From Acanthacorydalis orientalis (taxonomy: Eukaryota; Arthropoda; Insecta; Megaloptera; Corydalidae): DNA of 64,000 nt. The stretch covers positions 45,936,662 to 46,000,661 of the forward strand of contig CM068315.1 of NCBI GenBank assembly GCA_034766995.1. Direction: 5' to 3'. How positions within the stretch are numbered: the stretch's first letter is position 1; each line of letters begins with the position of its first letter. Below are positions 37,274 through 49,463 of this stretch, one piece after another. Both the position numbers and the translations under genes were made by a program. The notes below the pieces were generated by a model. That model was not told the DNA's origin. It saw only the letters and a list, made by a program, of their open reading frames with translations, and searched no databases.

Positions 37274-37488
37274 TAAAATAATCTATCAAATAATCTTGAA
37301 AATATTTGTAAAATTACAAGTATATTTCATTTACGTATTAAATGTATTTTATTATACCATTAGTTAGATTATTTTCATATTTATGTTAGAAACTGAATTC
37401 CTCAAATGCAAAAAAAAATTAAAAAACACCTTAAGTGCATATAATGTATTCACTTCAAAAATAAAAGTTTAAAAATCAATTCATAGTA

Positions 37489-37520
<32 letters not shown>

Positions 37521-37848
37521 AGTGTGTGTGTGTAGATATATTAAAAAATAATGATATAAAACAACACAATATTAAATTCTGTCTAGTTTAACATGTATAA
37601 AACGGATTGTGATTTTAAATTTCTTGAAGACACAATACTAATACTTCTTCTGTATATAATGAAAATGTAATTAAGGAAATTATTAGTGAACTTTTCTCTA
37701 AACGGCAATTATTCAGCCTTTTGTCAATTAATTTGTAGTTAAAAGAAGTTCGAAAGTCCCTGACCCAGTTAAAAGTAAATTGAAGACATTGTTCTTATTT
37801 TCTTATTTTGTTCATTGTACACATATAAGTTTTATTATCTGATTTCTG

Positions 37849-37897
<49 letters not shown>

Positions 37898-38405
37898 CAT
37901 TAATTATATTCTGTTTATGTTAATTTTAATATATGGTATATAATTATATTTACTTAAATATCTTTATAAAGCATACAAAAGTTTTTTATCTGGCTATGAA
38001 AAAAGATATTAATTTTATTATTTATTATGAAAATATTTAATAATACAAAAAATTAATATAAAATAGCAAATTGGATGACATTGAAACCGTAAATGAGTAA
38101 ATTAAATAACAATATATAATAAAAGTATAGGAAATACTAAGTATATGAGAAATTAATATTGATCTGTATTATAGAAATGAATAAATTATTTAAACCATAG
38201 TATGTTATCACATATTATTCATGAATTTAAAAAATATAATTTTGAAGCGTTTTTAAAATCAGAAAATATAGTATGTATTTCTTAAAGAACTTATCTTAGA
38301 CTTTTATATAAATAGAGTATTATTTGTGTTGAGGTAGGTTACATTTTTTAAAAGGTAGTTTGTCCTAGAAAAATATATTTTTATTCATATAACATTGACC
38401 AGTAG
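36310..38405. other. AT-rich non-coding stretch
   Basis: No gene recognised. It holds TA tracts at 37225-37271 and 37853-37891, and a CT/TA/GT compound repeat at 37490-37533. Confidence 0.65.
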
Positions 38406-38409
38406 TAAA

Positions 38410-39190
38410 AAATGCAAATAATTTCGATAAGTATATTTATATATTAATCTTTTGAAACCGAGTATAGGAAAATGGTGTTAAATTTTTTTAACAAATTTTT
38501 TCGATTAAATGAACATTCTTTTATAGTAAACAAAATAAAAATTCTAAATTTTTCGCAAATTTGCTAAAAAAAATTTGTTAATTTAAATTAGCTATTAGGT
38601 ATTTCACATCTATCTGATATATCGTGGAAAATCGTTGATAATATTCGGAGAAACCTAAATATTTTGATTGGAAACATATAATTGGAAACGGAAAAATCGA
38701 TTACAATTGAAAATTTGCAGAAATCACATTACTGTTGAGTATGAAAAATTTGAAACAATCAAGTGTACACAAAACGGTTTCACATTGTTTACATCTTGTA
38801 TCTGGATGTAAAGTCTCAAAATTGTTTGTATACTTTCTTATAATGATGCATTTTTGGTAAAAGAATATTATTGAAACCTTTTCATAATTTGTATAGGTTT
38901 TCAAATAAAAAACCGAGATTTTCCTGATTTTTGGACGACCGAATTTTTTTTTAATGTAAAGTCATAAATTTAGTCTCACTAGAAAGACATCAGTGACCTT
39001 TAAATGTATCATCTGAAAGATAGTGCTCTGAGACCATAGTTTTTTTGGAAAACATCAATGTATTCCTAGATCTACGCCCGGTTTCAAAGTGTTACTAGTA
39101 TTTTAATGTATTATTTTATTTATTAAAAAATACTTAAATATGAGGATTTATGAAAATATTCATCATAATTGTATTTAAATAAAATCATAA
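38410..39190 (-). mobile_element. Decayed piggyBac-derived repeat, copy 2 (inverted)
   Basis: The reverse complement aligns with 16000-16970 from the gatctacgcccgg landmark to the caaattttttcgattaaatg landmark. About 200 bp present in copy 1, upstream of the cysteine motif, are missing here. The two copies lie about 22 kb apart in opposite orientation. No TTAA-flanked terminus was found, so the ends given are estimates. Confidence 0.75.
38701..38904 (-). pseudogene. piggyBac transposase C-terminal fragment
   Basis: The 67-codon frame contains T-R-C-K-Q-C-E-T-V-L-C-T-L-D-C-F-K-F-F (cysteines at residues 38, 41, 46 and 50). This corresponds to the distal half of the cysteine-rich C-terminal domain seen in copy 1, with a deletion joining upstream sequence to it. 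The final His of the motif is replaced by Ile. No catalytic domain, so it is a fossil despite being open. Confidence 0.7.
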
Positions 39191-40905
39191 ATGGTTAAGT
39201 TCCTTTGAATCAGAAGTTTCTATTCTCTACAATAACAGATAGAAACCACCCGGATAATATTTTCTAAATAAATTAAAATATTCTCTAAAGAGAAAATTCA
39301 ATGAATAGGGTTTTAAATCGAACACATTTTTATAATTTTTTTCGAAGAATGTAGTTTAGAGAATTCAGTAACCGTACATACCTGTAAACAATTATATGCA
39401 CATATTTAAAGTTAGTGAATATCAATTTCTTTAAATAAATTCAGTTTCCTTAAATTAATAAAAAATATAAACAATTGATACCATCTACAAAAAAAGCTTG
39501 CTTTGAATCATATGTAAATAATAATATATGTATATAAATATATTTAAAAACTGATAGTATTTAAAGACCAATTAATTAAAGATGATATTAAGATAATGCA
39601 ATGCTCATCTATCTGATGGTATAAATTACCGGGATCAAACCCTTGACATTCAAATCAAAATTAAAATATACTCCCGCTGAGTAAACATTTATTCTTCAAA
39701 TAAAAAAGTAATATGAATCATTACAAACACAAATATCATTGATAAAAAAATAATCAGAAATCAAATCATTTCAATTTCACTTTCAATAAGTAAAATGAAT
39801 ACATGAATTTCAACTGAGTCATCCATTTTAATAATGATAGCAATAATGCGATACGACGCAGTGGTGCAACGATCGGACGCCTCAATGCATTTTAGTATGC
39901 AACTGGAATTTTTTTTTATAATTTATAGGGGAAAACTGATATATATATATATATATATATATATAGTAAAATTTTTATTTTTGAAATAAAAGAATAAGAA
40001 ATGTTTTAAGATTAATAATGTATTTATGATTTAAATATAAATTGATATTGGTTTATTTTATTAAATAAATACTTACGTAATTATGTTATAAAAATATAAG
40101 TTCTATTTCCACATTCAATTGATTTTGATTCATATATTAAACAAAAAACTTAAAAACGGTGTTGATACTCACATAAAAAAGATATTTATTTTGAAGTACT
40201 TAATTGACGTTTTTTGAAAAAAGTATAATCATTTACTGTCATATAATATTATTTACTGGAGGAAATGCAAAGTATATATTACTTAATAACATTTTAAACA
40301 AATTTGAAAAATGAAAAGAAATATTTTAGATAATGGCATAAATAATGTCAAAATTATTCGAGATACAATAATTGTATTTTCTTAACAAAAAAAAAAACGA
40401 ATTACCTAAAAATATTTAAAAATATATTGTTTTCCTTACAAAATATTTTCTTAATAAGTCCTTATATATACATGCTGTGTGTACATGTAGGAAACTTGTG
40501 ATTATATTTTCTATTAATGTTGAATATTTAGATTAATTTTGAGAAAAACTTAAGGTTTGATTAAAAATAAGATTTCCATTTCAAATATTTGAGTAAAATG
40601 AAGAATAATATAAGTATAAAGTAATATAAATAATTGTGAGAATCTAATATAAACATGTTTTTATTTTTAAATTTTTTTAATATATGCAATAACAATAAGA
40701 TGCAATGATTTAAATAGCAGGGACTAATCAATTTTTGAACATTAAAAATGACTTATTATCACTAATAATTCGTAATAAATTGAGAAATAAAAAAAATTTC
40801 TTTACAGCAGATTTAAAAAAAATTATACATTAATTTTCTAAATGAAAGAATGTTTCCTTTTGAATAATTAGTATAAACAGTAATTGTTTTTACTTAATAC
40901 GCGTT
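39190..40905. other. AT-rich non-coding stretch
   Basis: No gene recognised; one TA tract (39941-39966). A less AT-rich patch lies around 39845-39900 (cgacgcagtggtgcaacgat). Confidence 0.6.
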
Positions 40906-40910
40906 AACAA

Positions 40911-41333
40911 GGCCGGATGTACACTAGTTGCCGCCCTTGGGCTACCAATCAAATGCTTCCTCTTTCTCCTCAAAATTTATTCAAATGAATTAAGAGAAAT
41001 CTGTACCTGTTGGTAATTTGAAAAAAATTCAACAGAAAAATTTTGAATGATCATTAAAAAAATTGCAATTTTTCCATTCATTTAATTTATTTAAAAAATC
41101 TAAGTTGGTATCTAAAGACAAACCATATAATATACATTATATTTTTAAGAAAAATTAAACTGTAAAAAACTTTTCCTTGTTACCACTTTCAAAAATTCTT
41201 GCAATTTTTTATTTCTCATTTGAGCTACCTGTAAATCGAAATTATGATTGAAAATAAAATTTCTAGCTTTTCAAAATTTGTTGAAAATCAAAATTTTCCG
41301 CCCTGGCCAGTGGGCCATGTTGACCTTGTCTAA
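40911..41333. mobile_element. Possible eroded DNA transposon with GGCC-type ends
   Basis: The left edge, acaaggccggatgtacacta then gttgccgcccttgggc, has the flavour of hAT-type MITE termini (GGGCCGGAT...GCCGCCC). The right edge, ccgccctggccagtgggcc then atgttgaccttgt, gives acaaggtcaacatggcccac when reversed. Termini match only partly, and no clear 8-bp target duplication was seen. Confidence 0.3.
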
Positions 41334-41525
41334 ATCCTAAGCTGTGCGTTTATATCTTTTTTAAATTCAAGTATTTAATTTGGATGAAATTTGTAAAAGA
41401 TAATATTTTTGTAAGTTTAAAAATTCAAGACAAAAATTTTTAATATTTTGTTATGATTACTCTAGATGAATTGAAAATTTTAATTAATGTTTACCAATAT
41501 TAATAGAAACAATTTTATACTATAG

Positions 41526-41527
<2 letters not shown>

Positions 41528-41608
<81 letters not shown>
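41528..41608. repeat. (TA)n microsatellite, 81 bp
   Basis: 81 bp of uninterrupted TA alternation, ending exactly where foldback copy C begins. Confidence 0.98.
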
Positions 41609-41611
<3 letters not shown>

Positions 41612-41790
41612 TTGATTCTGGCTTTCACATGGAAATATTAAAAGGTGTGCAGGGGTTAAGAAAGTCATATTATTTTTTATTTATTATTTTAATTCTATTC
41701 AATTCTACAATAGTAAATAGAGGATAACATTTTTTTTTAATTTTTTCGTTTTTTAAATACTGTTGTGTGGAAGCTTAAGTTGAATCACCT
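41609..41790. mobile_element. TA-associated foldback element, copy C
   Basis: It begins cagttgattctggctttcac and ends ggaagcttaagttgaatcac then ct. TA tracts touch it on both sides (41528-41608 and 41791-41810), the clearest case of placement inside a TA microsatellite. The arms carry the common words gaaatattaaaaggtg and caggggttaagaaag. Confidence 0.88.
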
Positions 41791-41929
41791 ATATATATAT
41801 ATATATATACAGTTGTATAAAATGATCATAAACCACTTTTTTGTATGTTTTAAAATTTTATTTGTGTGTTATCGTCTCAATAGGTCTAAAAAATTTATGT
41901 TCGAATAATTTTTCAATTAAAATACCGAT

Positions 41930-42320
41930 CTAATAGAATTCGAAACACTGTTCCACACTCATATCACAAGATCCATTAATGCCCATCTCTCCCCTATGTG
42001 TATCAACACCAGGTAGCTCTCGTTTGATTCAATTGAAATATATTATAGCCTGTTAACAGATCGGCGACTCTCCTAATCATGCTGGCCGGGTCATAAATGG
42101 CGTTGAAAGCCATTAATCTGGTTTAACGATTTGATCACGGTCGGCACGCCGCCGCTGTTCTTGTGCCACGTCTCGCCTGTCAATTTAAGCTCTGATTATA
42201 TCTCGGATGGCATTTTCAACACAGTGTTAATATTAATTTGGTCAGGTATGTCGTGTAGATACACGTGTAATGAATTTAGCGGATCTTTCTGACATGTAAT
42301 ATGATCGAATTGTATAATCA
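41930..42320. other. GC-richer, complex pocket (regulatory candidate)
   Basis: About 390 bp of balanced, non-repetitive sequence, including cggtcggcacgccgccgctg and gcgttgaaagccattaatct. It has several homeodomain-type TAAT cores and a CATAAA word (42092-42097). No reading frame or splice pair is convincing. This is the best candidate in the window for a conserved non-coding element. Confidence 0.4.
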
Positions 42321-42392
42321 ATCATTCTCGAGTAACAGTTTTATTGTTCATTAAATAATCATTGAATTAATGACAATTTTAAACGAAATTTA

Positions 42393-42400
<8 letters not shown>

Positions 42401-42436
<36 letters not shown>

Positions 42437-42489
42437 AGTATGTACATATAGTTTATAATCAATCATTAAGACTATAAATGAGAGAAAAG

Positions 42490-42530
<41 letters not shown>
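42401..42530. repeat. Two (TA)n tracts
   Basis: TA runs at about 42401-42433 and 42496-42530, separated by a short complex spacer. Confidence 0.95.
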
Positions 42531-42534
<4 letters not shown>

Positions 42535-42535
<1 letters not shown>

Positions 42536-43017
42536 CGAAAATGTTTTTTTAAGACATCAAATGATATGAGTATTTTTTTTTAAAAAAAACCTTATTTTAA
42601 GGCTAAAAATAAGTTAACTCTTTTAAATGAAACCTATCATTACTAATACATTTATTAAAATTGCTTAAAATAAGATTACTCACGATTAATAAATCAATTA
42701 TAGCGGTTTGATTCACTTTCTTAAATTGAATAAATTGTTATCTTGTTGCTTCAACCATGATGACGACCAATTCGTTTGTCACTGCTTGTACACATTTTTA
42801 TTAGTTACTAAAATTTTTGTCTTTGTAAGAATTCACTTATTACTACCAGTATTTCCGTTATTTTATTCAATTTGTGATTCATCTAACAGGTGTACAATTT
42901 AACAGTTGGAAAAATTTTAATAAATGTTTTTCTTAAAGTCGTATACTATCTGTTGGTTCCACTAATTTTGTAAAAGAAAAACATACTGCTCTAATTAATT
43001 ATATGATTCATACTTTT

Positions 43018-43057
<40 letters not shown>

Positions 43058-43059
43058 CA

Positions 43060-43109
<50 letters not shown>

Positions 43110-43555
43110 CAACACAAAGAATACTTATAGTGCAAAAACGGAATTTACCGATACTCACAAAATATGGATTATAATTAATTATAATATATTATTGTTATTT
43201 AAAAATGTAAAGATAAAAGCTTACTATCTGTACAGAAACAGCTTATAAAATTTTCCAAATTATTTGTATATCTTAAGTTAACATACAATAATTATTAAAA
43301 GAAGTTTCATATACTTTATAAATTTTATAAAAAAATATACATTTAAAGCAAAAAAAAAACTATGAGAAAATGATTTCATTATTGTATAAAAATAATCACT
43401 TTCATTTAAAAAAAGCATTTGATATAAACAGGTTAAAATCTAAAAGCGAACGCATGAAGTTCCCATGGTTATTAATAAATTCAAGTAATTAAATGTACAA
43501 TAAATTAAATGAATAATTTATGAGCATCTATTCAAGAGTCTGTATTAAATAGCGA
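42535..43555. other. AT-rich non-coding stretch
   Basis: No gene recognised. A further TA pair lies at 43020-43106. The plus open frame at 42708-42902 is not recognisable. Confidence 0.6.
43020..43106. repeat. (TA)n microsatellite, interrupted
   Basis: Two TA runs separated by catacatttaa. Confidence 0.97.
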
Positions 43556-43559
43556 TAAT

Positions 43560-44060
43560 TTCGACTAATACACATTTGTTTATGTCTTCAATTGTATCGA
43601 GACCACATTACGTTACATATGTATATAAATCTTAAGACAAACGTACGAAAATTGTCGGTGCCTTTTGATATGTTAGCCATTCAATTTTCAATATATTACG
43701 ACCATAACCTATTTCAATTCTTTTTGTCGTTAAATACCATGTTCAGATCACTATTTATGTGTGTCTGCCGTACGTGTTCGAACGTATAAAAAAGTATCAT
43801 TAATAAATGAACACGTAATGGCATTTGACAGCTCGGCACAAAAAAGAAACATCGTCGAAAATAAATAACTAACGATTATTTCTATTTTAAATGAATAGCC
43901 TCGTATCGATAGTTCTAGTCTTTTTGCGACACCTGTAAAAGATGATTTGTTTTAATTGATGGGACCTGTTCGCATATATGTCTGGCAGGTTTTTAATCAA
44001 ACATGTTTGAAAGAGTTGTGACAATGTTAACATTTCTGTTTCGCTGTGGAATGTTTGTAA
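43560..44060. other. Less AT-rich pocket with a DRE-like word
   Basis: Complex, microsatellite-free sequence. TATCGATA at 43914-43921 matches the core of the Drosophila DREF site, and ttgacagctcggcac near 43826 contains a TGACAG core. The plus open frame at 43592-43789 is not recognised. A regulatory role is inference. Confidence 0.35.
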
Positions 44061-44326
44061 CTATATTTAGTATATATATTTTTTTGTTTATTATCCGTAA
44101 TTTGTTTATTCGGGTTGAACGTGTTTTTATTGATTTAGTTTTATGTTGGAGATTAATGCTTTCATTTTTTTATATGATGTAAGAATATTTAATAAAATAT
44201 ATATATTTTTTCCGTGAGATTCACAAGATAACGATTTTTTAATCTATTTCAAATATTGATATATTTATATTTAAATGTAAAATAAATTTCAAACGGATTC
44301 AATAAACGAAACGTTTACATGTTTTA

Positions 44327-44329
<3 letters not shown>

Positions 44330-44408
<79 letters not shown>

Positions 44409-44410
44409 AT
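44330..44410. repeat. (TA)n(TG)n microsatellite
   Basis: About 65 bp of TA alternation continuing into a TG run. Confidence 0.97.
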
Positions 44411-44640
44411 GTGTGCGTTCTATGAACTATTAATCTTAAAGAATAAACATGAATAATTTTTGGTTATCACTTGCACTACTTTACAAGAAAAATCTTCAAA
44501 AACGTTTATTAATAAGATTTGTTTGTCAAATTTTATTTAATATACAGATTTTTAATACAAATATATAAATTATTTATATATTACAATTTTATTGATTTTG
44601 TTATTTTATTTTAATGAAAATAATCTTTTTTATATAACTG

Positions 44641-44670
44641 TTCGATATATCGAATATCGATATATCGAAT
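44641..44670. promoter_or_regulatory. Palindromic cluster with a DRE-like core
   Basis: TTCGATATATCGAA, itself a perfect palindrome, is followed directly by TATCGATATATCGAA, so the 29-bp block is nearly self-complementary. It includes TATCGATA (44655-44662), the consensus DREF-binding word of Drosophila promoters. No gene start is visible nearby, so function is uncertain. Confidence 0.3.
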
Positions 44671-44785
44671 TATCTCATAATTATAGTTTTTATTTGTACG
44701 AAAGCAACTTAATTTTTACACATGAACTTTTCAAATTGTTTCTCAAGATAATTGTGATTATGATTTGAAATAAATTACAAAAATT

Positions 44786-44839
<54 letters not shown>

Positions 44840-45057
44840 ATTCCCATAAAATGATATTATTTACAACTTCTAGTGATAATTTTAATATAATATATATTGC
44901 TATTTTAATACAACATTTGAAATTTTGTAATAAAATATATAATCATTGGCACCTTTTTAACATTCAAACTCACAAAAAACATGTCTAAAAACTAGCAAAC
45001 AACTGAATGAAAATTAATCAATTTACTTTTGTAAATAATTTATAACACACACATACT

Positions 45058-45082
45058 CATATATATATATATATGTATATAC

Positions 45083-45121
<39 letters not shown>

Positions 45122-45130
45122 CATTTATAC

Positions 45131-45165
<35 letters not shown>
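45058..45165. repeat. Long interrupted (TA)n microsatellite
   Basis: About 108 bp of TA runs separated by TATG and TACA units. Confidence 0.95.
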
Positions 45166-45911
45166 AAGCTTAACTGAAAATAAATTTCAAAAATTCCTCT
45201 ACTGTTCACATGAAAAATCAACAATATAAAATAGTTACTATATGAATGTCGTGAATGATAATATGAACGTAAAATTCACAATACATTTAATTTATTCGAT
45301 TTTGAGATACATAAAACTTTTATTTTTAAATAACTGTGCATGTTTGCTAATTATTAAATCATAAAATTAATTATGCATGTATTATTCTCGTTTGTGCATC
45401 GAATAAACGATTTAAGGCGATTTTAACATATTTTAATATCTATTAGATGTTATTTTTAGTCAGATTCAAATTATTAAAACACTTTAAATAAGTAAATAGT
45501 TTTTATTAGCTTATAAATATGTAAACAATTTAATAAAAGAAGAATATACGTACTGAAATTACAATACGCTTTAAAATCTTGATTTTTATAATGTCAACTA
45601 AATTATATATTAATTAACATTTAATTATAAAGGCATTTAGTAATAAAAGAATAGTTCAAATTTTGCGTAAGATTATATTATTTCAGAATTGTGTATAACT
45701 AAAAACCATTGTCCTATAAACAACTACAAGTAGTTGTTTTTTGATAGTATTTTCTTGATTTTTTTTAAATTATTATTATTGATAGTATTCAGTAAAACTT
45801 TACATTCTCTTTAAATAGATGTAGACTTTATAGTTTATATAAAAAACAATATTTGTTTTTTTTTTTTTATTTTAAAATGAAGAAATATGCTTTCTGAAAT
45901 ATCGCATATAC

Positions 45912-45983
<72 letters not shown>
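45912..45983. repeat. (TA)n microsatellite
   Basis: About 70 bp of TA alternation with one C interruption. Confidence 0.97.
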
Positions 45984-45985
<2 letters not shown>

Positions 45986-46103
45986 ATTGTTGACATAAAT
46001 ATCTTAAGTCGGAAATTTAAGAGCTGCTATGAAATCTGCTTGACATTTTTATGTATGTTTTGTCTTTAGTATATTTATATCTATCTACATCTATCTATAT
46101 CTA

Positions 46104-46146
<43 letters not shown>

Positions 46147-46364
46147 ATTTGTAAATTATTTTAAAACAGAAATTAAAAAAAACAATCACTTTATTTATCA
46201 TGAATAATTTTCAGACTAAGTTCATTAAAAAAGTTTGTTAATATAAAATATAATGTAAAATATTTGTCGGTGTGAAAGTAAAAAATAGAAGATTATAGTG
46301 TTTAAAACACATTTTTTTAAATAATAATATAATGTATACAAAAATTTACAACATTATATACAAA

Positions 46365-46565
46365 GTGATTTCTTTCCAATTTTAGCTTCCATATGAAAGT
46401 ATTAAAAAAAAAACAGAAAAATTAAAAAAAGTTATTATTCTTTATTTAGTATTATTATTCAATTCAGTACTAAAATACAATTGAACTAAAATACCAAACA
46501 AAAAATTACATAAAAAATTGCGTTTTTTTAATACTTTCATGTGCGAACCTACATTTAATCAGCCT
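46365..46565. mobile_element. TA-associated foldback element, copy D
   Basis: It starts gtgatttctttccaatttta then gcttccatatgaaagtatta, and ends actttcatgtgcgaacctac then atttaatcagcct. The central ttcagtactaaaata and tgaactaaaatacc segment is the diverged palindrome. The right side meets tatata and the left side a short atata stretch. It is more diverged from the others than A, C and E are from one another. Confidence 0.8.
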
Positions 46566-46569
46566 ATAT

Positions 46570-46622
46570 AAATAACACTTATCACTATAGTTGTAATTTT
46601 ATATCTGCATATATGTACACAC

Positions 46623-46672
<50 letters not shown>

Positions 46673-46927
46673 TTGCACTACAAATGAATTTTCATAATAT
46701 TTCAAACTTCAAATATAATGAAAACTGCAACTATTAATATGAAATCATCAGTCTTAACTATTAAGTTAATCTTCGACGACAGTAATTAAAGCGACAATCC
46801 TATTTCAAGATATGATATCTAACTTTCTTCTCGATAATATTGAGGCTGTTCATCTTCCGTGATCGCATATATACAAAAACATATATACGCATATGCACAC
46901 ACACACACACGCACAATTCATACATAA

Positions 46928-46980
<53 letters not shown>

Positions 46981-48033
46981 AAATATTAACCTGCAGGCAA
47001 TTGTTTATTATTACTAATTAAAAAGAACTGCTTTAGAATCTGATTTACATCTATAGTTGCTAATTAGTATGATCATTAAAATCAATGTCAGAGGTTAAAT
47101 TTTAGAGTTTATTATTATTAAAGTGAAAACATTTCTTTTTAATATCTTTTCTGTATTATGAAAATAAAAGTTTATCTAGTATATAAGAAACTAAATGTAT
47201 GTTTATTAATGTTTCGATGCCTGAAATGTACGAGAGATATAATCAAAATTATGATGATTACTATATGGAAGTTTTTTTTTTTCGAAAAATATTGAGGTAA
47301 CAATCATTTATCAATTGATGATAATTTAATTATAGCCAATATTTCTAAACGACAGTGATTTTAATAAATGCGATTAAATGTAATTATGTTTTAGGTAATA
47401 TAATGAGTAGGTTTATTATTAATATTAACATGATTATCATTATTTTAAATTAATGAATACGATAGTATTGGGGTCATGCAGAAAGTTTGTAAATTCAAGT
47501 ATTACTTTAATGTAATTAATAAAAATGTAAGATGATAGATTTGTTCATTTATTAAATTATACAAATGATCTTGAATTATATCTTACTTTAATAGTAAACG
47601 TTTTGAACAATTATTATTTTTTTTATATACAATTTCCAACAAAGTATTTACTTATTTAACATTATGATATATGTTTTATCATTTTAAAACAATTATAATT
47701 GCAATAACAAATATTATTATAAAGTGTGCTTTTAAAATACGATATTTTTTAAATAAAATATTTATAAAATATAAAATTATAAATATAAAATATTTATATA
47801 ATATATAAAACAATTATAAAATACCCAAGCAGTCTATTCATTTTGTACATTTCAATACAAATAAAGAACCTGTTGTTAGTGACAGTAATTGGTTATTGTA
47901 AAGAGAATTTAATTAATATATTCACAAGACATTTTTAAATAACAATGAAATATTTTCATATGATAATAAAGATTAAAATTATTAAACAATATAACGACTA
48001 TGTATATACTTTTGCAATAAGAAATTTAATCTG

Positions 48034-48084
<51 letters not shown>

Positions 48085-48470
48085 AATATATATAAATATG
48101 TATGTGCGTGTGTATGTATGTATATGTACATTAATCTAATTAGAAAAATATACAGAATTTTTTATCAATATTTGTTTTTGAATTTTGTATATACAATAAA
48201 GAAAATTTTTCTTGTATATTTTGAAGCAGTAATAGTTTAAAAATTAATATTTGTAAATTTTAGAAAAATATATAAATATTGTTTTCACTGAACACTATAT
48301 ACGTTTATAATTTGCTATATAAAATTTATATTATTTTCATTGAAACATCCAAGTATTCAAATGTGATAATCTTAAATGAAAGTTTATAATCATATTATTA
48401 AAGTGATTTCTTAAATCGGTATTGATGGTAGACGGAGATTTATTGCTAATTGAAAATAATTTTTGAAATC

Positions 48471-48502
<32 letters not shown>

Positions 48503-48509
48503 TAAATAC

Positions 48510-48550
<41 letters not shown>
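46570..48550. other. AT-rich non-coding stretch
   Basis: No gene recognised. TA tracts lie at 46627-46668, 46931-46976, 48035-48080 and 48471-48551. Confidence 0.65.

Positions 48551-48551
<1 letters not shown>
48471..48551. repeat. (TA)n microsatellite, interrupted
   Basis: About 80 bp of TA alternation with AATA and AAATACA breaks. Confidence 0.95.
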
Positions 48552-48555
<4 letters not shown>

Positions 48556-48559
48556 AAAT

Positions 48560-48740
48560 GATGATATGAAGATAACGCTCCAAGTTTATGACAGCCCTGT
48601 TTATATATGCAATGATTTATTCTTAAAACAAATAAGTTGTATTTATTAGATAGCGCATCTTTGAGTCAATAGAATTGACCTGGGAAAAGCGTGACTTCTG
48701 CAAAATTACCGGATTGGTAATTAATCATGCTTGTAATGTT
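48560..48740. other. Less AT-rich pocket between TA tracts
   Basis: Complex sequence containing TTTATGACAG (48585-48594), which resembles a composite posterior-Hox/Meis site, and ctgggaaaagcgtgacttct. There is no coding signal. A TA tract lies on each side. Confidence 0.35.
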
Positions 48741-48856
48741 TTTATATCACATGTGATTTATGTTTTGTCGTATAGCTTAGATATATCTTAAGAAAGTATG
48801 ATGTTTTCACCTTATTTCAATGTATCCAGTAAATAACAAGTAATACATTCATATGT

Positions 48857-48858
<2 letters not shown>

Positions 48859-48915
<57 letters not shown>
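48859..48915. repeat. (TA)n microsatellite
   Basis: 57 bp of uninterrupted TA alternation. Confidence 0.97.
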
Positions 48916-48917
<2 letters not shown>

Positions 48918-48919
48918 GG

Positions 48920-49460
48920 ATTTATTTTGAAATTTCAAAGTTTTAATGAATATTATAACATGTCTTGAAATTTGAAGTTGCTATAGATAATAAATCAATG
49001 CTAAAAAAATACTACACAAGATAAAAATTAAGAGACATGTATTATAGATGAGATCTGAATATAAAAATGCCGGAAAATATCAAATCAATATTCATTCTTG
49101 CTGTAGATTCATCTTTGATATAAGATAAAATCGTATTTCGAAGAATTTTATGACTTCGTTGCAAAATGTTTTTAACACTAATAAAGGACGGTTCAAAATA
49201 GAAATATGTTATTTTATATTTTTAAAAAATAGAACGCATTTTAATAGTTCTTTCTGTTTAATAATATTTTTTGTTTATTTTAATTATATATATATATGTA
49301 TATTATATTATATATATATATATACATACTCATATACTATAAATCTTCTTTAGTAAATATGATGTAATTACAATATAAAAAATATTACTTATTAATTAAT
49401 TATTTATAATTATTTTTATACTTTAAACAAATGTAAAAAATTAGTTCTACAAAAGTTAAA
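48920..49460. other. AT-rich non-coding stretch
   Basis: No gene recognised; the plus open frame at 49150-49353 ends in TA-repeat codons. Confidence 0.6.
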
Positions 49461-49463
49461 CAT

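Larger units (their letters stand above)
44675..46360. other. AT-rich non-coding stretch
   Basis: TA tracts at 44790-44840 (with TG), 45058-45165, 45912-45983 and 46101-46145. No gene recognised. Confidence 0.65.

Noticed and set aside
42708..42902. Plus open frame with Cys/His residues
   Set aside because: Cys/His spacing does not match a zinc finger; hydrophobic residues reflect T-rich codons.
43592..43789. Plus open frame of 65 codons in a less AT-rich pocket
   Set aside because: No recognisable family and no splice or conservation evidence; the pocket is described instead as possible regulatory DNA.
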